Below are positions 47,443-56,413 of a DNA stretch of 64,000 bases, one piece after another. Made by a program: the position numbers and the translations under genes. The stretch lies in contig JAKFYB010000025.1 of NCBI GenBank assembly GCA_021731085.1, forward strand, positions 1 to 64,000, written 5' to 3'. Position 1 is the stretch's first letter. Every line of letters starts with the position of its first letter. A model generated the notes under the pieces. That model was not told the origin of the DNA and searched no databases. It worked only from the letters and a program-made list of their open reading frames with translations. The stretch comes from Dehalococcoidia bacterium. Lineage in GTDB: Bacteria > Chloroflexota > Dehalococcoidia > DSTF01 > JACRBR01.

Positions 47443-48993
47443 GTGTCCGCCGGTGGCGGCGGCACGCGACGACGTGAACGGACAAGTCCCAGGGGTGGGA
47501 GTAGCCAGGGAGGCCGTTTGCCGCACTGGCCCGCGCACGACCGGCTTGAGGCGGTCAAGCGCTCGTTACATGCAGCAGGGCAGCACCGATTTTTCGCTGA
47601 CAAGCGACGGCGCCGCCACCTTGCCGTACTCGCCGCCCTTGCCGCCGTGACCGCCTTCGTCTTTGTCGCCCTTCAGCCACGCGATGTCCGCGTCCTCGCC
47701 GACGGTGAGGAAGTCGTCATCGAAACCCATCAGTCCAACGACACCGCCGTCCTCAGCGCCGCCGGCGTCGTGCTCGAGCCAGGTGATCGCGTCACCGAGG
47801 TTGAAGACGACCGCGGCGATCTCCTCCGCGTCGAACGCGCGATCGACGTTCGCCTCACCGTCGACGGCGAGATCTACGCGCTTCGGACGCATGCCGAAAC
47901 GATTGATCAGGTGCTCGAAGAAGCAAACGTCGTACTCGAACAGCGCGATAGCGTCGTGCAGAACGGCGCGCTCGCCTCCGCTAATGCATCTATCGAACCT
48001 CCCACCCTCCTCGCGTCGAGCGAGGCCATACAGGTATCACCGACCCTGACGCCTGCGACCGCGATCGATATCGAAGTGCGGCGCGCTGTTCGATTCGTCA
48101 TCACCGACGAAGGACGTGAGATCGAGTCAATCAGCAGCCGCCCGACGATCGCGGAAGCGCTGCGCGAGGCCGCCCTCGTCGTCGGCCCAGGAGACGTCGT
48201 CCTCCCCGATCCACTGGCAGCGCTCGAAGTGGACACGAACATCAACATCCTCCGCGCGCACGCAGTGACGATAGCCCTACCGGAAGGTCATCGCGTCGTC
48301 TACACGCTCGCGCCAACAGTCCGTGAAGTGCTGGATGCGGAAGGAATCGTCCTGCCGGAAGGCGCCTTCGTCGACCCATCGTTCGACACCGCCATCACAG
48401 ACGACATGCGCGTGCGCGTCATACAACTCGGCTCGTCGGCGGACATCGAGATCGAATACATCGAGAGCAGCACTGTCTACGAAGTCGACAATAGCCTCGA
48501 GCCAGGTGAAACGCTGACCGTTGAAGGTCAGGACGGCATCCGCACACGACGTTACGCCATCACCTACGTTGACGGTGTAGAAGTCGGCCGAGAGCTAATC
48601 GAAGACATCCTCGATCCAGAACCCATCGACACCGTCATCTACTACACCGAACGCACCGAAGAACCTCCGCCGCGACCGTCCGCCGATGTGCTCGTCGCCG
48701 GTACCCCGCTCCGCGTCTACGCCGTTGCCTACAACGCCGCCAGCGCCGGCCGCAGCCCGGACGACCCGAACTACGGCATCACGGCAACCGGCGTTCGTGT
48801 GACGTGGGGCGTAATCGCGGTCGATCCAACCGTCATCCCGCTCGGCACCAAAATGTATATCCCCGGTTATGGGTATGGTGTCGCTGCCGATACGGGCGGC
48901 GGTGTCAAGGGGTACATGATCGACCTTGGCTACCCGGACGGAGTGCCGATTGACTGGACCTCGCAGTGGCTTGAAATCTACATCGTCGAGTGA
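47443..48993 (+). CDS. YabE/RpfB-like protein with DUF348, G5 and 3D domains
   Basis: A cell-wall-associated protein of up to 516 residues. After a basic N-terminus and one membrane segment (about 58-77) come three DUF348 ubiquitin-like modules and a G5 domain (about 370-425, DGIRTRRYAITYVDGVEVG). The C-terminal 3D domain contains GITATGVRVTWGVIAVDPTV, PLGTKMYIPGYG and the final Asp in YMIDLGYP. The 3D domain belongs to the MltA-like lytic transglycosylase fold, so it may cut peptidoglycan. The start is uncertain: GTG 47443 has no ribosome site and begins 18 bases after the SRP RNA, while TTG 47518 has GGGAGG four bases upstream. The position before ksgA-ispE is conserved in Gram-positive bacteria. 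Confidence 0.88.
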   Translation: MSAGGGGTRRRERTSPRGGSSQGGRLPHWPAHDRLEAVKRSLHAAGQHRFFADKRRRRHLAVLAALAAVTAFVFVALQPRDVRVLADGEEVVIETHQSNDTAVLSAAGVVLEPGDRVTEVEDDRGDLLRVERAIDVRLTVDGEIYALRTHAETIDQVLEEANVVLEQRDSVVQNGALASANASIEPPTLLASSEAIQVSPTLTPATAIDIEVRRAVRFVITDEGREIESISSRPTIAEALREAALVVGPGDVVLPDPLAALEVDTNINILRAHAVTIALPEGHRVVYTLAPTVREVLDAEGIVLPEGAFVDPSFDTAITDDMRVRVIQLGSSADIEIEYIESSTVYEVDNSLEPGETLTVEGQDGIRTRRYAITYVDGVEVGRELIEDILDPEPIDTVIYYTERTEEPPPRPSADVLVAGTPLRVYAVAYNAASAGRSPDDPNYGITATGVRVTWGVIAVDPTVIPLGTKMYIPGYGYGVAADTGGGVKGYMIDLGYPDGVPIDWTSQWLEIYIVE

Positions 48994-49006
48994 CGGCCTC
49001 TTCCGT

Positions 49007-49810
49007 GTGCGTGCCAAGAAGCGCTTCGGCCAACACTTCCTCTCCGACACCAACATCCTCAACCGCATCGCCGACGCCGCCGAGATCGCACGCAACGAAA
49101 CCGCCCTCGAGGTCGGCCCCGGCCTCGGCGCTCTCACGGCCGTCCTCGCTGAACGTGCCGCCCGCGTCGTCGCCGTAGAAGTCGACCGTGACCTCATCAG
49201 CGACCTTCGCGAAAAATTCGCGGCTAGCCCACACGTGACCATTGTCGAGCGCGACGTGCTCGACTCACTGCCCTCCGAACTGTTGGCTGCAGGCGCGGCG
49301 ACGAAACCGTACGTCGTCGTCGCTAACCTCCCATACAACATCGCGGCCCCCACCCTCCGCATGTTTCTCGAAGGCGACGTTCGGCCCCGTCGCCTCGTCG
49401 TCATGGTCCAGCTCGAAGTCGCCGAAGCGATCTGCGCGCACCCGCCAAAGATGGGGCTCCTCACCGTCGCGACGCAGGTCTACGGCGAAACTAGCATGGT
49501 GATGAAGGTGGCGCCGGGCGCATTCAACCCGCCACCGAAGGTTCACTCCGCCGTCGTCCGCATCGACGTCGCTCCCGAACCCCGCGTCGACGTGCCTCTC
49601 GACGCGTTCTTTCGCGTCGTACGCGGCGGCTTCGGCAACCCGCGCAAGATGCTCCGCAACAGCCTCTCGTACGGTCTTCACGTTAAGCAAGATGTCGTCG
49701 ACGATGTCATGACGGCGGCTGGAGTGGATGCCAACCTCCGACCGCACGTTCTCACGCTCGACCAGTGGGCGGACGTCACGCGCGCCTGGATCGGAAGGCC
49801 GAACCAATGA
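49007..49810 (+). CDS. ksgA: 16S rRNA (adenine(1518/1519)-N6)-dimethyltransferase
   Basis: Dimethylates two adjacent adenines near the 3' end of 16S rRNA during 30S assembly. About 267 residues. Motifs: KKRFGQHFLSDTNILNRI, the SAM-binding LEVGPGLGALTAVLAE, the catalytic VVANLPYNIAAPTLRMFLE and FNPPPKVHSAVVRI. No ATG is near the family start. GTG 49007, 13 bases after the preceding gene, gives the usual N-terminus; TTG 48971 inside that gene is the alternative. The stop overlaps ispE (ATGA). Confidence 0.93.
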   Translation: MRAKKRFGQHFLSDTNILNRIADAAEIARNETALEVGPGLGALTAVLAERAARVVAVEVDRDLISDLREKFAASPHVTIVERDVLDSLPSELLAAGAATKPYVVVANLPYNIAAPTLRMFLEGDVRPRRLVVMVQLEVAEAICAHPPKMGLLTVATQVYGETSMVMKVAPGAFNPPPKVHSAVVRIDVAPEPRVDVPLDAFFRVVRGGFGNPRKMLRNSLSYGLHVKQDVVDDVMTAAGVDANLRPHVLTLDQWADVTRAWIGRPNQ

Positions 49811-50709
49811 CCCGCACCCTCAAGCTCATCGCCCCCGCGAAGATCAACTGGTCGTTGGAAGTCCTGCGCGTGCGTTCTGACGGCTATCACGAGTTGCGCA
49901 GCGTCTTGCAAACCATCAGCCTGCATGACACGGTCGCGCTCACCGAGTCGGACGCCCTTGAACTTGAGATACTGGGCGAAGCCGACATGCTGGAGGACAA
50001 CCCGGTCGAGTCCAACCTCGCATACCGCGCTGCCGTCGCCCTCCGCGAACGCACAGGCATACGGCGAGGGGCGCGCATCACCCTCGACAAACACATTCCG
50101 ATAGCAGCAGGCCTCGGCGGCGGCAGCAGCGACGCGGCTAACGTAATCCGCGGCCTCAACATGCTCTGGGGCCTAGACCAGCCGCAGGCTAATCTCATCG
50201 AGATCGCCGGTGAAGTCGGCTCCGACCCGCCGTTCTTCGTCGTCGGCGGCACGGCATCGATCACCGGCCGCGGCGAATCCGTCGAGGCGCTAGCGGACGC
50301 GCTCGCCCCGAGCATCATGCTCGCAATTCCACCGCCCGGAGAGCGAGGCGAGAAGACCGCGCAGATGTTCGGCGCCATCACCCCCGACCACTACACCGAA
50401 GGCGACGCGACGCTCGGCGTGCGCGAAACAATCACCGCCGGCCGTACCCTCCACGACGCCCTGCTCTCGAACGTCTTCGAGCGCGTCACGACGAAAATGC
50501 AGCCTGATGCCGAACGCGCGATGGATGCGCTGCGAGCAGAAGGCTTCGCGCCCCACCTCTGTGGCGCTGGCCCCTCATTCTTCCTCCTCTACGGCGGCGG
50601 CGCTGACTACGCCGACGTCCTCGCCCGCAGAATCCGCGAGACCGGCTTCGAGCCGCGCGCCGTGCACGCAATCCGCCGCGATGAAGCGCTCCGCATCGAG
50701 GAGCTGTAG
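49807..50709 (+). CDS. ispE: 4-diphosphocytidyl-2-C-methyl-D-erythritol kinase
   Basis: A GHMP kinase of 300 residues in the MEP pathway of isoprenoid precursor synthesis. The N-terminal APAKINWSLEVLRVRSDGYH and the phosphate-binding loop PIAAGLGGGSSDAANV are diagnostic. The late Gly-rich motif reads HLCGAGPSFFLLYGG, where the family usually has SGSGP. The ATG overlaps the ksgA stop by four bases. The next gene starts directly after its stop, so the operon probably runs at least from ksgA to the membrane protein at 50710. Confidence 0.92.
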   Translation: MTRTLKLIAPAKINWSLEVLRVRSDGYHELRSVLQTISLHDTVALTESDALELEILGEADMLEDNPVESNLAYRAAVALRERTGIRRGARITLDKHIPIAAGLGGGSSDAANVIRGLNMLWGLDQPQANLIEIAGEVGSDPPFFVVGGTASITGRGESVEALADALAPSIMLAIPPPGERGEKTAQMFGAITPDHYTEGDATLGVRETITAGRTLHDALLSNVFERVTTKMQPDAERAMDALRAEGFAPHLCGAGPSFFLLYGGGADYADVLARRIRETGFEPRAVHAIRRDEALRIEEL

Positions 50710-51126
50710 GTGGAGGAAGTCTTCGCCGGGTTCGTCGTCGGGTTCGCGATTTCCATTGTTGTCGCGCCAGCCGCAGCCATCATGCTCATTCGATCAAACA
50801 GCGAAACGGGCGCAGCACAACGCATCGCACCACCCGGTACGAACATCATCGCCCTCTCGATGTTCCTCCACTTTCTCGCCTTCCTCCTCCTCACCGCTCT
50901 CGGCATGATCATGGGCATGGCATTGGCCGGAATCGAAGACCGCAGGCCAGCGAGCGGCCTCGGTAGCCCCAACCTGGCTTACACGCTCCTCGTGATATCC
51001 CTGACGGCCGTCGTCCTCATCCCGCTGCTCATCGTCCCCTGGCGCCGCTACGCCATTGCGCTGACCGTGCTCTTTCTCATCGGCTTCGGCTGGGTGACGC
51101 CGTGGCTCGCACAGGCCGCGAGCTAG
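50710..51126 (+). CDS. Small membrane protein of unknown function
   Basis: A 138-residue protein with about four hydrophobic segments (roughly 8-26, 47-69, 88-106, 112-132). It starts at a GTG immediately after the ispE stop codon, with TAGGTGGAGG spanning the junction. No family is recognised. Polar stretches such as RSNSETGAAQRIAPPG and GIEDRRPASGLGSPN lie between helices. The tight linkage to ispE suggests co-translation, perhaps a role near the membrane in isoprenoid or wall metabolism, but this is speculative. Confidence 0.7.
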   Translation: MEEVFAGFVVGFAISIVVAPAAAIMLIRSNSETGAAQRIAPPGTNIIALSMFLHFLAFLLLTALGMIMGMALAGIEDRRPASGLGSPNLAYTLLVISLTAVVLIPLLIVPWRRYAIALTVLFLIGFGWVTPWLAQAAS

Positions 51127-51170
51127 ACACAGATCAGCGTCTAACCCGGTCGCTCGCTACCATGTCCGCA

Positions 51171-51893
51171 ATGGGCACAATCATCGACATGCACATCCAC
51201 ACGACGGCGGGCGCTTCAGACAGTGGACTCGATCCCGAGGATCTCGCAGCCGAGGCGAAGGAACGCGGCCTCACCGGCATCAACATCACCGAGCATGACC
51301 GCCTCTGGGACACCTTCAAGCTCAATGACTACCGTGAACGCCACGCCCCACTCTTCGTGAACAACGGCATGGAGGTCTCCACGGACATGGGCCACATGAT
51401 CGTCGTCGGCCTCAAGCAGTACGTCGGTGGCATCCGTCGCGCTGAGGAATTGCGCCGTGTGCTCGACGACCTCGGCGGCTTTATGACCGTCGCCCACCCG
51501 TTCCGGCACTGGTTCGATCCCGTGTACTTCCGCAAGCAGGGCAAAGAGCCTTTCACGATGACACCCGAGCAGGCAGCTGAACGCATGCCCGTGTTTCAGC
51601 TTGTCGACGCAATCGAAGCTCTGAACGGCGCCAACACACCGAAGGAGAACCTCTTCGCCCTCCGCGTCGCCAAGGTCCTCGGAAAGCCCGTCACCGGCGG
51701 CAGCGATGCGCACTCCAAATCAGGCATCGGCTTCTACTGCACCGTCCTCGAAAAGGACGTCACCAAGCCCGACGAGTTTCTCGCAGAACTCAAGGCCGGC
51801 CGCTTCCACGCCCACCACGGCCTGCTCCAGAACAACCTCACCTACTTCACCGAGGACAGCCTCGAAGAAGCAGCGCCAGGGCTTGCCACATAG
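51171..51893 (+). CDS. PHP-domain phosphoesterase
   Basis: A 240-residue protein with the polymerase/histidinol-phosphatase (PHP) metal motifs: IIDMHIHTTAGASDSGLDPE, NITEHDRLWD, TVAHPFRHWF and VTGGSDAHSKSG. These His and Asp residues build a trinuclear metal centre that cleaves phosphoesters; the substrate is unknown. Two ATGs are possible, 51162 and 51171. The second was chosen because TACCAT (51158-51163) ends seven bases before it and its N-terminus fits the family. A small hairpin (GCGACA/TGTCGC, 51921-51937) follows the stop without a T-run. Confidence 0.87.
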   Translation: MGTIIDMHIHTTAGASDSGLDPEDLAAEAKERGLTGINITEHDRLWDTFKLNDYRERHAPLFVNNGMEVSTDMGHMIVVGLKQYVGGIRRAEELRRVLDDLGGFMTVAHPFRHWFDPVYFRKQGKEPFTMTPEQAAERMPVFQLVDAIEALNGANTPKENLFALRVAKVLGKPVTGGSDAHSKSGIGFYCTVLEKDVTKPDEFLAELKAGRFHAHHGLLQNNLTYFTEDSLEEAAPGLAT

Positions 51894-51945
51894 CCGATCA
51901 CTGGACTCCACAAGCCATAAGCGACACTCCCTGTCGCCTGCCCCG

Positions 51946-51954
51946 TGCTAGCAT
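51946..51954 (+). promoter_or_regulatory. Extended -10 (TGC-TAGCAT) upstream of the DinG-type gene
   Basis: TGC precedes TAGCAT (51949-51954), giving an extended -10 and a leader of about 45 bases. A second candidate, TAGAAA (51992-51997), ends nine bases before the ATG and would make the mRNA leaderless. Confidence 0.4.
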
Positions 51955-52006
51955 CTGGGAAGGCCGCAATCCAACGCTTACCGCGCGCCTCTAGAAACCG
52001 TCCCGG

Positions 52007-54835
52007 ATGCAATACGTCTCCCTCGACCTCGAGACCACCGGCCTCGATCCCGACACCGACGAGATTATCGAAGTCGCCGCCATTCGCTTCGGCGTGGACG
52101 GCGTCATCGATCGCTATCACTCGCTCGTAAACCCCGAACGTAAGCTCGACTACCGCGTCGCCCTCCTCACCCACATCGACCAGGAGCAGCTCGCCGCCGC
52201 CCCACACTTCGGCAGCATCGCTCTCGAAGTTGAATCGTTCGTCGGCATGGATCCGATCGTTGGCCAGAACCCCACCTTCGACACGACGTTCCTCGCCCGA
52301 AAGGGCGTGCAGCTCTTCGGTCCCACGTACGATACCTTTGACCTCGCGAACCTCCTCCTCGGCGGCCTCCAGCAACACTCGCTCGGCGCCATCGCCGATC
52401 ATCTCGGCATCGAGTTCACCAGTCGCCACCGTGCGATGGCCGACGCCGAAGCAGCCATGCGCGTGTTCCTCGCACTACGCGAGCGCTTGGCCAACAGCCC
52501 GCCCGACCTTCTCGCCGAGGCAGAACGCGTTAGCGCGATGAGCGACTGGACGCTCCGCCACCTCCTCCGCGAGGTCGCCCAGCTGCACCCGCGCCACGCC
52601 GGGGATGGCGAGCGCGAGGGCTTCGTCCACGGATTTGTCCGCGCCCCAACGCCATCGCCTGACCCCGAGCCGCCGAACACGACGAAGATCACCGTCCGCG
52701 GTGAAGAGGCGGCCCTCCTCTTGAAGTCGACCGCCGCCCGCGATGCGTTGGAGGAGTACGAAGAGCGCCGCGAGCAGACGGTGATGGCCCGCGCGATCGG
52801 CGAGACCATCACCGAACAGGGCCAGCTCATCGTCGAGGCGGGTACAGGTGTTGGCAAGTCGCTCGCGTATCTCGTGCCGTCTGCCCTCCATGCAGTCCGT
52901 AACAACGCCCGCACCGTCATCTCGACGAACACCATCAACCTGCAGGAACAGCTCGTCGGTCAGGACATCCCGATCGCCCGCAAGCTGCTTGCGTCTGCAG
53001 GCATCGACGAGAGCGCCCTCCGTGTCACGCAGCTAAAGGGCCGCGCGAACTACCTTTGCCTCCTCCGCTGGGCCGCGATGGCACGCGTGAGCTCCCTCAC
53101 GTCTGACGAAGCGCGCGTTCTCGTCCGCATGCTCTTCTGGCTCGGCGAAACGCAGACCGGAGACCGGGCCGAACTCAACATTCGTCGCGAGGAAGGCCCC
53201 GCGTGGCGCCGCATCAGCGCACAAGAGGGCGGCTGCTTAACGATGCAGTGCGCCTACGTCCGCGATGGCTCCTGCTTCGTCCTCCGCGCCCGCCGCCGCG
53301 CCGAAGCATCCCACCTGCTCGTCGTCAACCACGCTCTCCTGCTCTCCGATCTCGCCACCGGCGGCAACGTCCTCCCGGAGTACAAACACCTCGTCGTCGA
53401 TGAAGCGCACCACCTCGAAGACGAAGCCACGCGCCAGCTCGGATTCACCGCAAGTGAGTCCGACCTCCTCGACTGGCTCGATGAGGTCTATGCCCGCGCC
53501 GGCCGCGATCGCGAAGGCGGCCTCGTCTCGACGCTCTACACCACCGCGCGCGCATCACAGGGTGCCATCAGCATCGCGCCCCAGCTCACACCGCTCGCCC
53601 AATCGCTCTCGCAGGCAGTCACCCGCGCCCGAGACGCCGTGCCCGCGTTTTGGCGCGCGATCCAGGACTTCGGCCAGAACCACGGCAGCGGCCGCAACGA
53701 CTACGACGAGCGCATCTCCCTCACGCGCGGCATCCGCGTCCAACCTGACTGGGCCGACATCGAAGCGTCGTGGTTCTCGACGGAAGAGCGCCTCGCGCTC
53801 GTATGCGGCACGCTCGAAGAGATCGGCGCCTTCCTGGGCCAGGCGAACCCGTCCGACGTCGTCGATAAGGATGCGGTCAGCACCGAAGTCCTCGATCTCC
53901 TCGAAGACGGACAGAAGCTGCGCGCTGGCCTCTCTCGCATCATCGCAAAGGACGAGCGCGACACCGTCTGCTGGCTGACGATGGGTCGCCGCGACGCCTC
54001 GGCGTCGCTCGCCAGTGCACCGCTTTCCGTCGCCGAGACGCTGAAGAACACCCTCTTCGGCCCCAAGGACAGCGTCGTCCTTACGAGCGCCACGCTCAGC
54101 ACTGAAGACAACTTCGACTACGTGAAGGGCCGTCTCGGTTTCGAGGATGCGCGCGAACTTCTACTCGGCTCACCATTCGACTACCAGTCCTCAACCCTTA
54201 TCCTCGCGCCCAGCGATATGCCAGAGCCGGATCAGCACGGCTATCTCGCGTCAGTCCAGTCCGCACTCATCGACATGGTGCGCGCCAGTGAAGGCCGCGC
54301 CCTTGCGCTCTTCACATCGCACAGCGGTCTCCGCGCCGCCTACAACGGCATTAAGCAGCAACTTGAAGAGCAAGAGATTCTCGTCCTCGGTCAGGGCATC
54401 GACGGATCACCGAAGCAGCTCATCAACTGGCTCAAGGAAAACGATCGCACACTCCTCATGGGCGCCGCGAGCTTCTGGGAAGGCGTCGATGTCACCGGCG
54501 AAGCGCTATCGCTGCTCGTCATCGCACGCTTACCGTTCGCCGTGCCGTCAGATCCCGTCTACCAGGCGCGTTCAGAACTCTTCGACCAGCCCTTCGAGCA
54601 GTACGCCCTCCCGCAGGCGATCCTGCGCTTCAAGCAGGGCTTTGGCAGGCTCATCCGCCGCAAGACCGACCGCGGCGTCCTCGTCGTTCTTGACAAACGC
54701 CTCCGCAGTCGCCAGTACGGCGATGCCATCGTTCGCTCGCTCCCCAACTGCGAACTCCGCGACGTGCCCCTCCGCGATCTCGCCGCCGAAGTCAACGGCT
54801 GGATCGGAACAGCCGCACCTCGAGTCGCGCCGTGA
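52007..54835 (+). CDS. dinG: DinG-type helicase with N-terminal DEDDh exonuclease
   Basis: A 942-residue fusion. Residues 1-160 form a DnaQ-like 3'-5' exonuclease (VSLDLETTG with Asp7 and Glu9; NPTFDTTF with Asp92; HRAMADAEA with His141 and Asp146). From about 245 an XPD/DinG superfamily 2 helicase follows: Walker A AGTGVGKS (279-286), motif II VVDEAHH (464-470), and late motifs GAASFWEGVDV and QGFGRLIRR. Four Cys (351, 410, 415, 423) have spacing suited to the [4Fe-4S] cluster of XPD-like helicases. It probably unwinds and trims DNA in repair. The GNAT gene after it overlaps by four bases. Confidence 0.9.
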   Translation: MQYVSLDLETTGLDPDTDEIIEVAAIRFGVDGVIDRYHSLVNPERKLDYRVALLTHIDQEQLAAAPHFGSIALEVESFVGMDPIVGQNPTFDTTFLARKGVQLFGPTYDTFDLANLLLGGLQQHSLGAIADHLGIEFTSRHRAMADAEAAMRVFLALRERLANSPPDLLAEAERVSAMSDWTLRHLLREVAQLHPRHAGDGEREGFVHGFVRAPTPSPDPEPPNTTKITVRGEEAALLLKSTAARDALEEYEERREQTVMARAIGETITEQGQLIVEAGTGVGKSLAYLVPSALHAVRNNARTVISTNTINLQEQLVGQDIPIARKLLASAGIDESALRVTQLKGRANYLCLLRWAAMARVSSLTSDEARVLVRMLFWLGETQTGDRAELNIRREEGPAWRRISAQEGGCLTMQCAYVRDGSCFVLRARRRAEASHLLVVNHALLLSDLATGGNVLPEYKHLVVDEAHHLEDEATRQLGFTASESDLLDWLDEVYARAGRDREGGLVSTLYTTARASQGAISIAPQLTPLAQSLSQAVTRARDAVPAFWRAIQDFGQNHGSGRNDYDERISLTRGIRVQPDWADIEASWFSTEERLALVCGTLEEIGAFLGQANPSDVVDKDAVSTEVLDLLEDGQKLRAGLSRIIAKDERDTVCWLTMGRRDASASLASAPLSVAETLKNTLFGPKDSVVLTSATLSTEDNFDYVKGRLGFEDARELLLGSPFDYQSSTLILAPSDMPEPDQHGYLASVQSALIDMVRASEGRALALFTSHSGLRAAYNGIKQQLEEQEILVLGQGIDGSPKQLINWLKENDRTLLMGAASFWEGVDVTGEALSLLVIARLPFAVPSDPVYQARSELFDQPFEQYALPQAILRFKQGFGRLIRRKTDRGVLVVLDKRLRSRQYGDAIVRSLPNCELRDVPLRDLAAEVNGWIGTAAPRVAP

Positions 54836-55293
54836 CCGCCTCACTCCGAGACCTAGAGGCAAGTGACGCCGAGTGGCTGGATACGTGGCTGCCGCGTGTA
54901 GCTGGCTTGGGCGGCTACAAGAGCGCCGATGCTGCCGCGTTTCTCGGCCGTGCGAAGAAAGAGCTGCGCTTCAAAGCGCGCGTCATCATCCGTGACAGTG
55001 TTGATGTCGGGCTCTCCACCTACAGCGTGCGAATCGACGCGACCGCGATGATCGAACTCATCGCAACACCCGCCGAACACGCGCGAAAGGGCGTAGGCAT
55101 GGCCGCCGCAGCGCTGATCGAAGACGAACTCTGCGCCGCGGGCGCGACGACGATCTTCGCACCGGCTCCCGCCGCGAATGGCATCTCAATGTACTTCTGG
55201 ATCCGCCTCGGCTATGCACCGATCCTTCGCGCCGACTGGCCGTGCGAGCGCGACGGCGTTGCGTGGCTGCGCCGCTCGCCCTCCGAGCCCTAA
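54832..55293 (+). CDS. GNAT-family acetyltransferase
   Basis: A 153-residue N-acetyltransferase-like protein. IELIATPAEHARKGVGMAAA provides the acetyl-CoA motif A in the form RKGVGMA, and SMYFWIRLGYAPILRA matches motif B. The start is a GTG overlapping the DinG stop (GTGA), so it is coupled to the helicase. Its stop overlaps the convergent VTT gene by four bases. The substrate is unknown; a functional link with DNA repair is not evident. Confidence 0.78.
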   Translation: MTASLRDLEASDAEWLDTWLPRVAGLGGYKSADAAAFLGRAKKELRFKARVIIRDSVDVGLSTYSVRIDATAMIELIATPAEHARKGVGMAAAALIEDELCAAGATTIFAPAPAANGISMYFWIRLGYAPILRADWPCERDGVAWLRRSPSEP

Positions 55294-56006
55294 ACGAACG
55301 GAAGTTGCGTTCCGAGGTAGGCGAGCAACACACCGCGCACAATCTTGCCGGCCGTGACTGACACGAAGAACTGGCGAAACGGCATACGCACCGAACCAGC
55401 CGTGACTCCCGCAAATTCGAACAAGGGATTGGGCACGGCCGAGAGCACGAACAAGGTTGGCATCCCCCAATGCTTCATCAGCCAGTCGATCCAACCGGCG
55501 ACACGCTGGATCGTGCCGTGGAACCGCTTTGGCCCCGGCAGTTCCCGGCCACGCATCATCTCAGCCCCGAGATACCCGCCGTAGTACGCGGTTATCTCGC
55601 CTATCGCCATACCCAGTCCGCCAGCCACACCGACCAGCCATGGCAGTCGTGCATCAGCGGCTTCTTTGATGATCAGCGCCTGTGCTGCCGCCGTAAGACC
55701 TGGAACCGGAATGAAGAACGTCGCCGTGCTCGCGAGGTTCGTGATGAAGACACCGAAGTACCCAAAGCCCTCGACGCCGTCGCTCACCTCCGGAAAAAAT
55801 AGCAGCACGATGCCCGGCGCCAGCGCCAGCGCCATCCCGACGACAATTGCCACGATCCGGATCGTCGTATGGCGCCCGAACCAGTCCGTCGCGCGAAGCA
55901 CCATGCGGTCAAACCGCGTCGGTGCGCGCGCCGCCACCCGCTCAATCGCAGCTTGATAGACGCCATCCGGATCGTTCAGTGGGTGCGCGGGGTCCTGAGC
56001 GGACAT
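55290..56006 (-). CDS. DedA/VTT-domain membrane protein
   Basis: A 238-residue protein with about five hydrophobic segments. The VTT signature is visible as FGVFITNLASTATFFIPVPG early and GMAIGEITAYYGGYLGAEMM in the middle, followed by a reentrant region with HWGMPTLFVLSAVPNPLFEF and a final helix. VTT/DedA proteins act in lipid scrambling or carrier-lipid recycling at the membrane. An N-terminal cytoplasmic stretch of about 45 residues precedes the first helix. It is convergent with the GNAT gene and 44 bases upstream of the cca-operon 3' end. Confidence 0.85.
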   Translation of the reverse strand: MSAQDPAHPLNDPDGVYQAAIERVAARAPTRFDRMVLRATDWFGRHTTIRIVAIVVGMALALAPGIVLLFFPEVSDGVEGFGYFGVFITNLASTATFFIPVPGLTAAAQALIIKEAADARLPWLVGVAGGLGMAIGEITAYYGGYLGAEMMRGRELPGPKRFHGTIQRVAGWIDWLMKHWGMPTLFVLSAVPNPLFEFAGVTAGSVRMPFRQFFVSVTAGKIVRGVLLAYLGTQLPFV

Positions 56007-56050
56007 ATCAAACAGTGTAGGCGATGCTGTGACGCGCTCAGATGGCGACT

Positions 56051-56413
56051 CTACGCGTCGTCCTCGAAGACCAGCTCATCGGCGTACTTCGCGGAGTCTG
56101 CATAGGGCTCTTCGTCGATGCGCGGCGCCATTCCGCTTGCGGCCATCCGTCGTGGAATGATCACGTACCCCACGAACATATGCGCCATGCAACCCGCCGC
56201 CGCGACCAGCAGCAAGATGCGTACGCCAACAGCGAAGTCCGTGTTCGGCTGATCGAGAAAGCTCGCGACCAACGCCCCGAAGACAAACGCCGCGACGACT
56301 GGAAACGTTCGCCACTTCCAGCGCGGCCCGTACGAGCGTCGTCGCGCATCCCCATCGACCGCCGTGACCGCGGGTGAAGGCGCGGGGCGCGTGCCCTTCT
56401 TGGCTGGGCTCAC
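56051..56413 (-). CDS. Small membrane protein, last gene of the cca operon
   Basis: A 120-residue protein: a basic, Pro-rich cytoplasmic head (GTRPAPSPAVTAVDGDARRR), two hydrophobic segments (about 37-54 and 60-85), and an acidic tail (DEEPYADSAKYADELVFEDD). The family is not recognised. A GTG at 56413 overlaps the stop of the zinc-protein gene (GTGA). An ATG at 56512 is in frame but would overlap that gene by about 100 bases. Confidence 0.65.
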   Translation of the reverse strand: MSPAKKGTRPAPSPAVTAVDGDARRRSYGPRWKWRTFPVVAAFVFGALVASFLDQPNTDFAVGVRILLLVAAAGCMAHMFVGYVIIPRRMAASGMAPRIDEEPYADSAKYADELVFEDDA

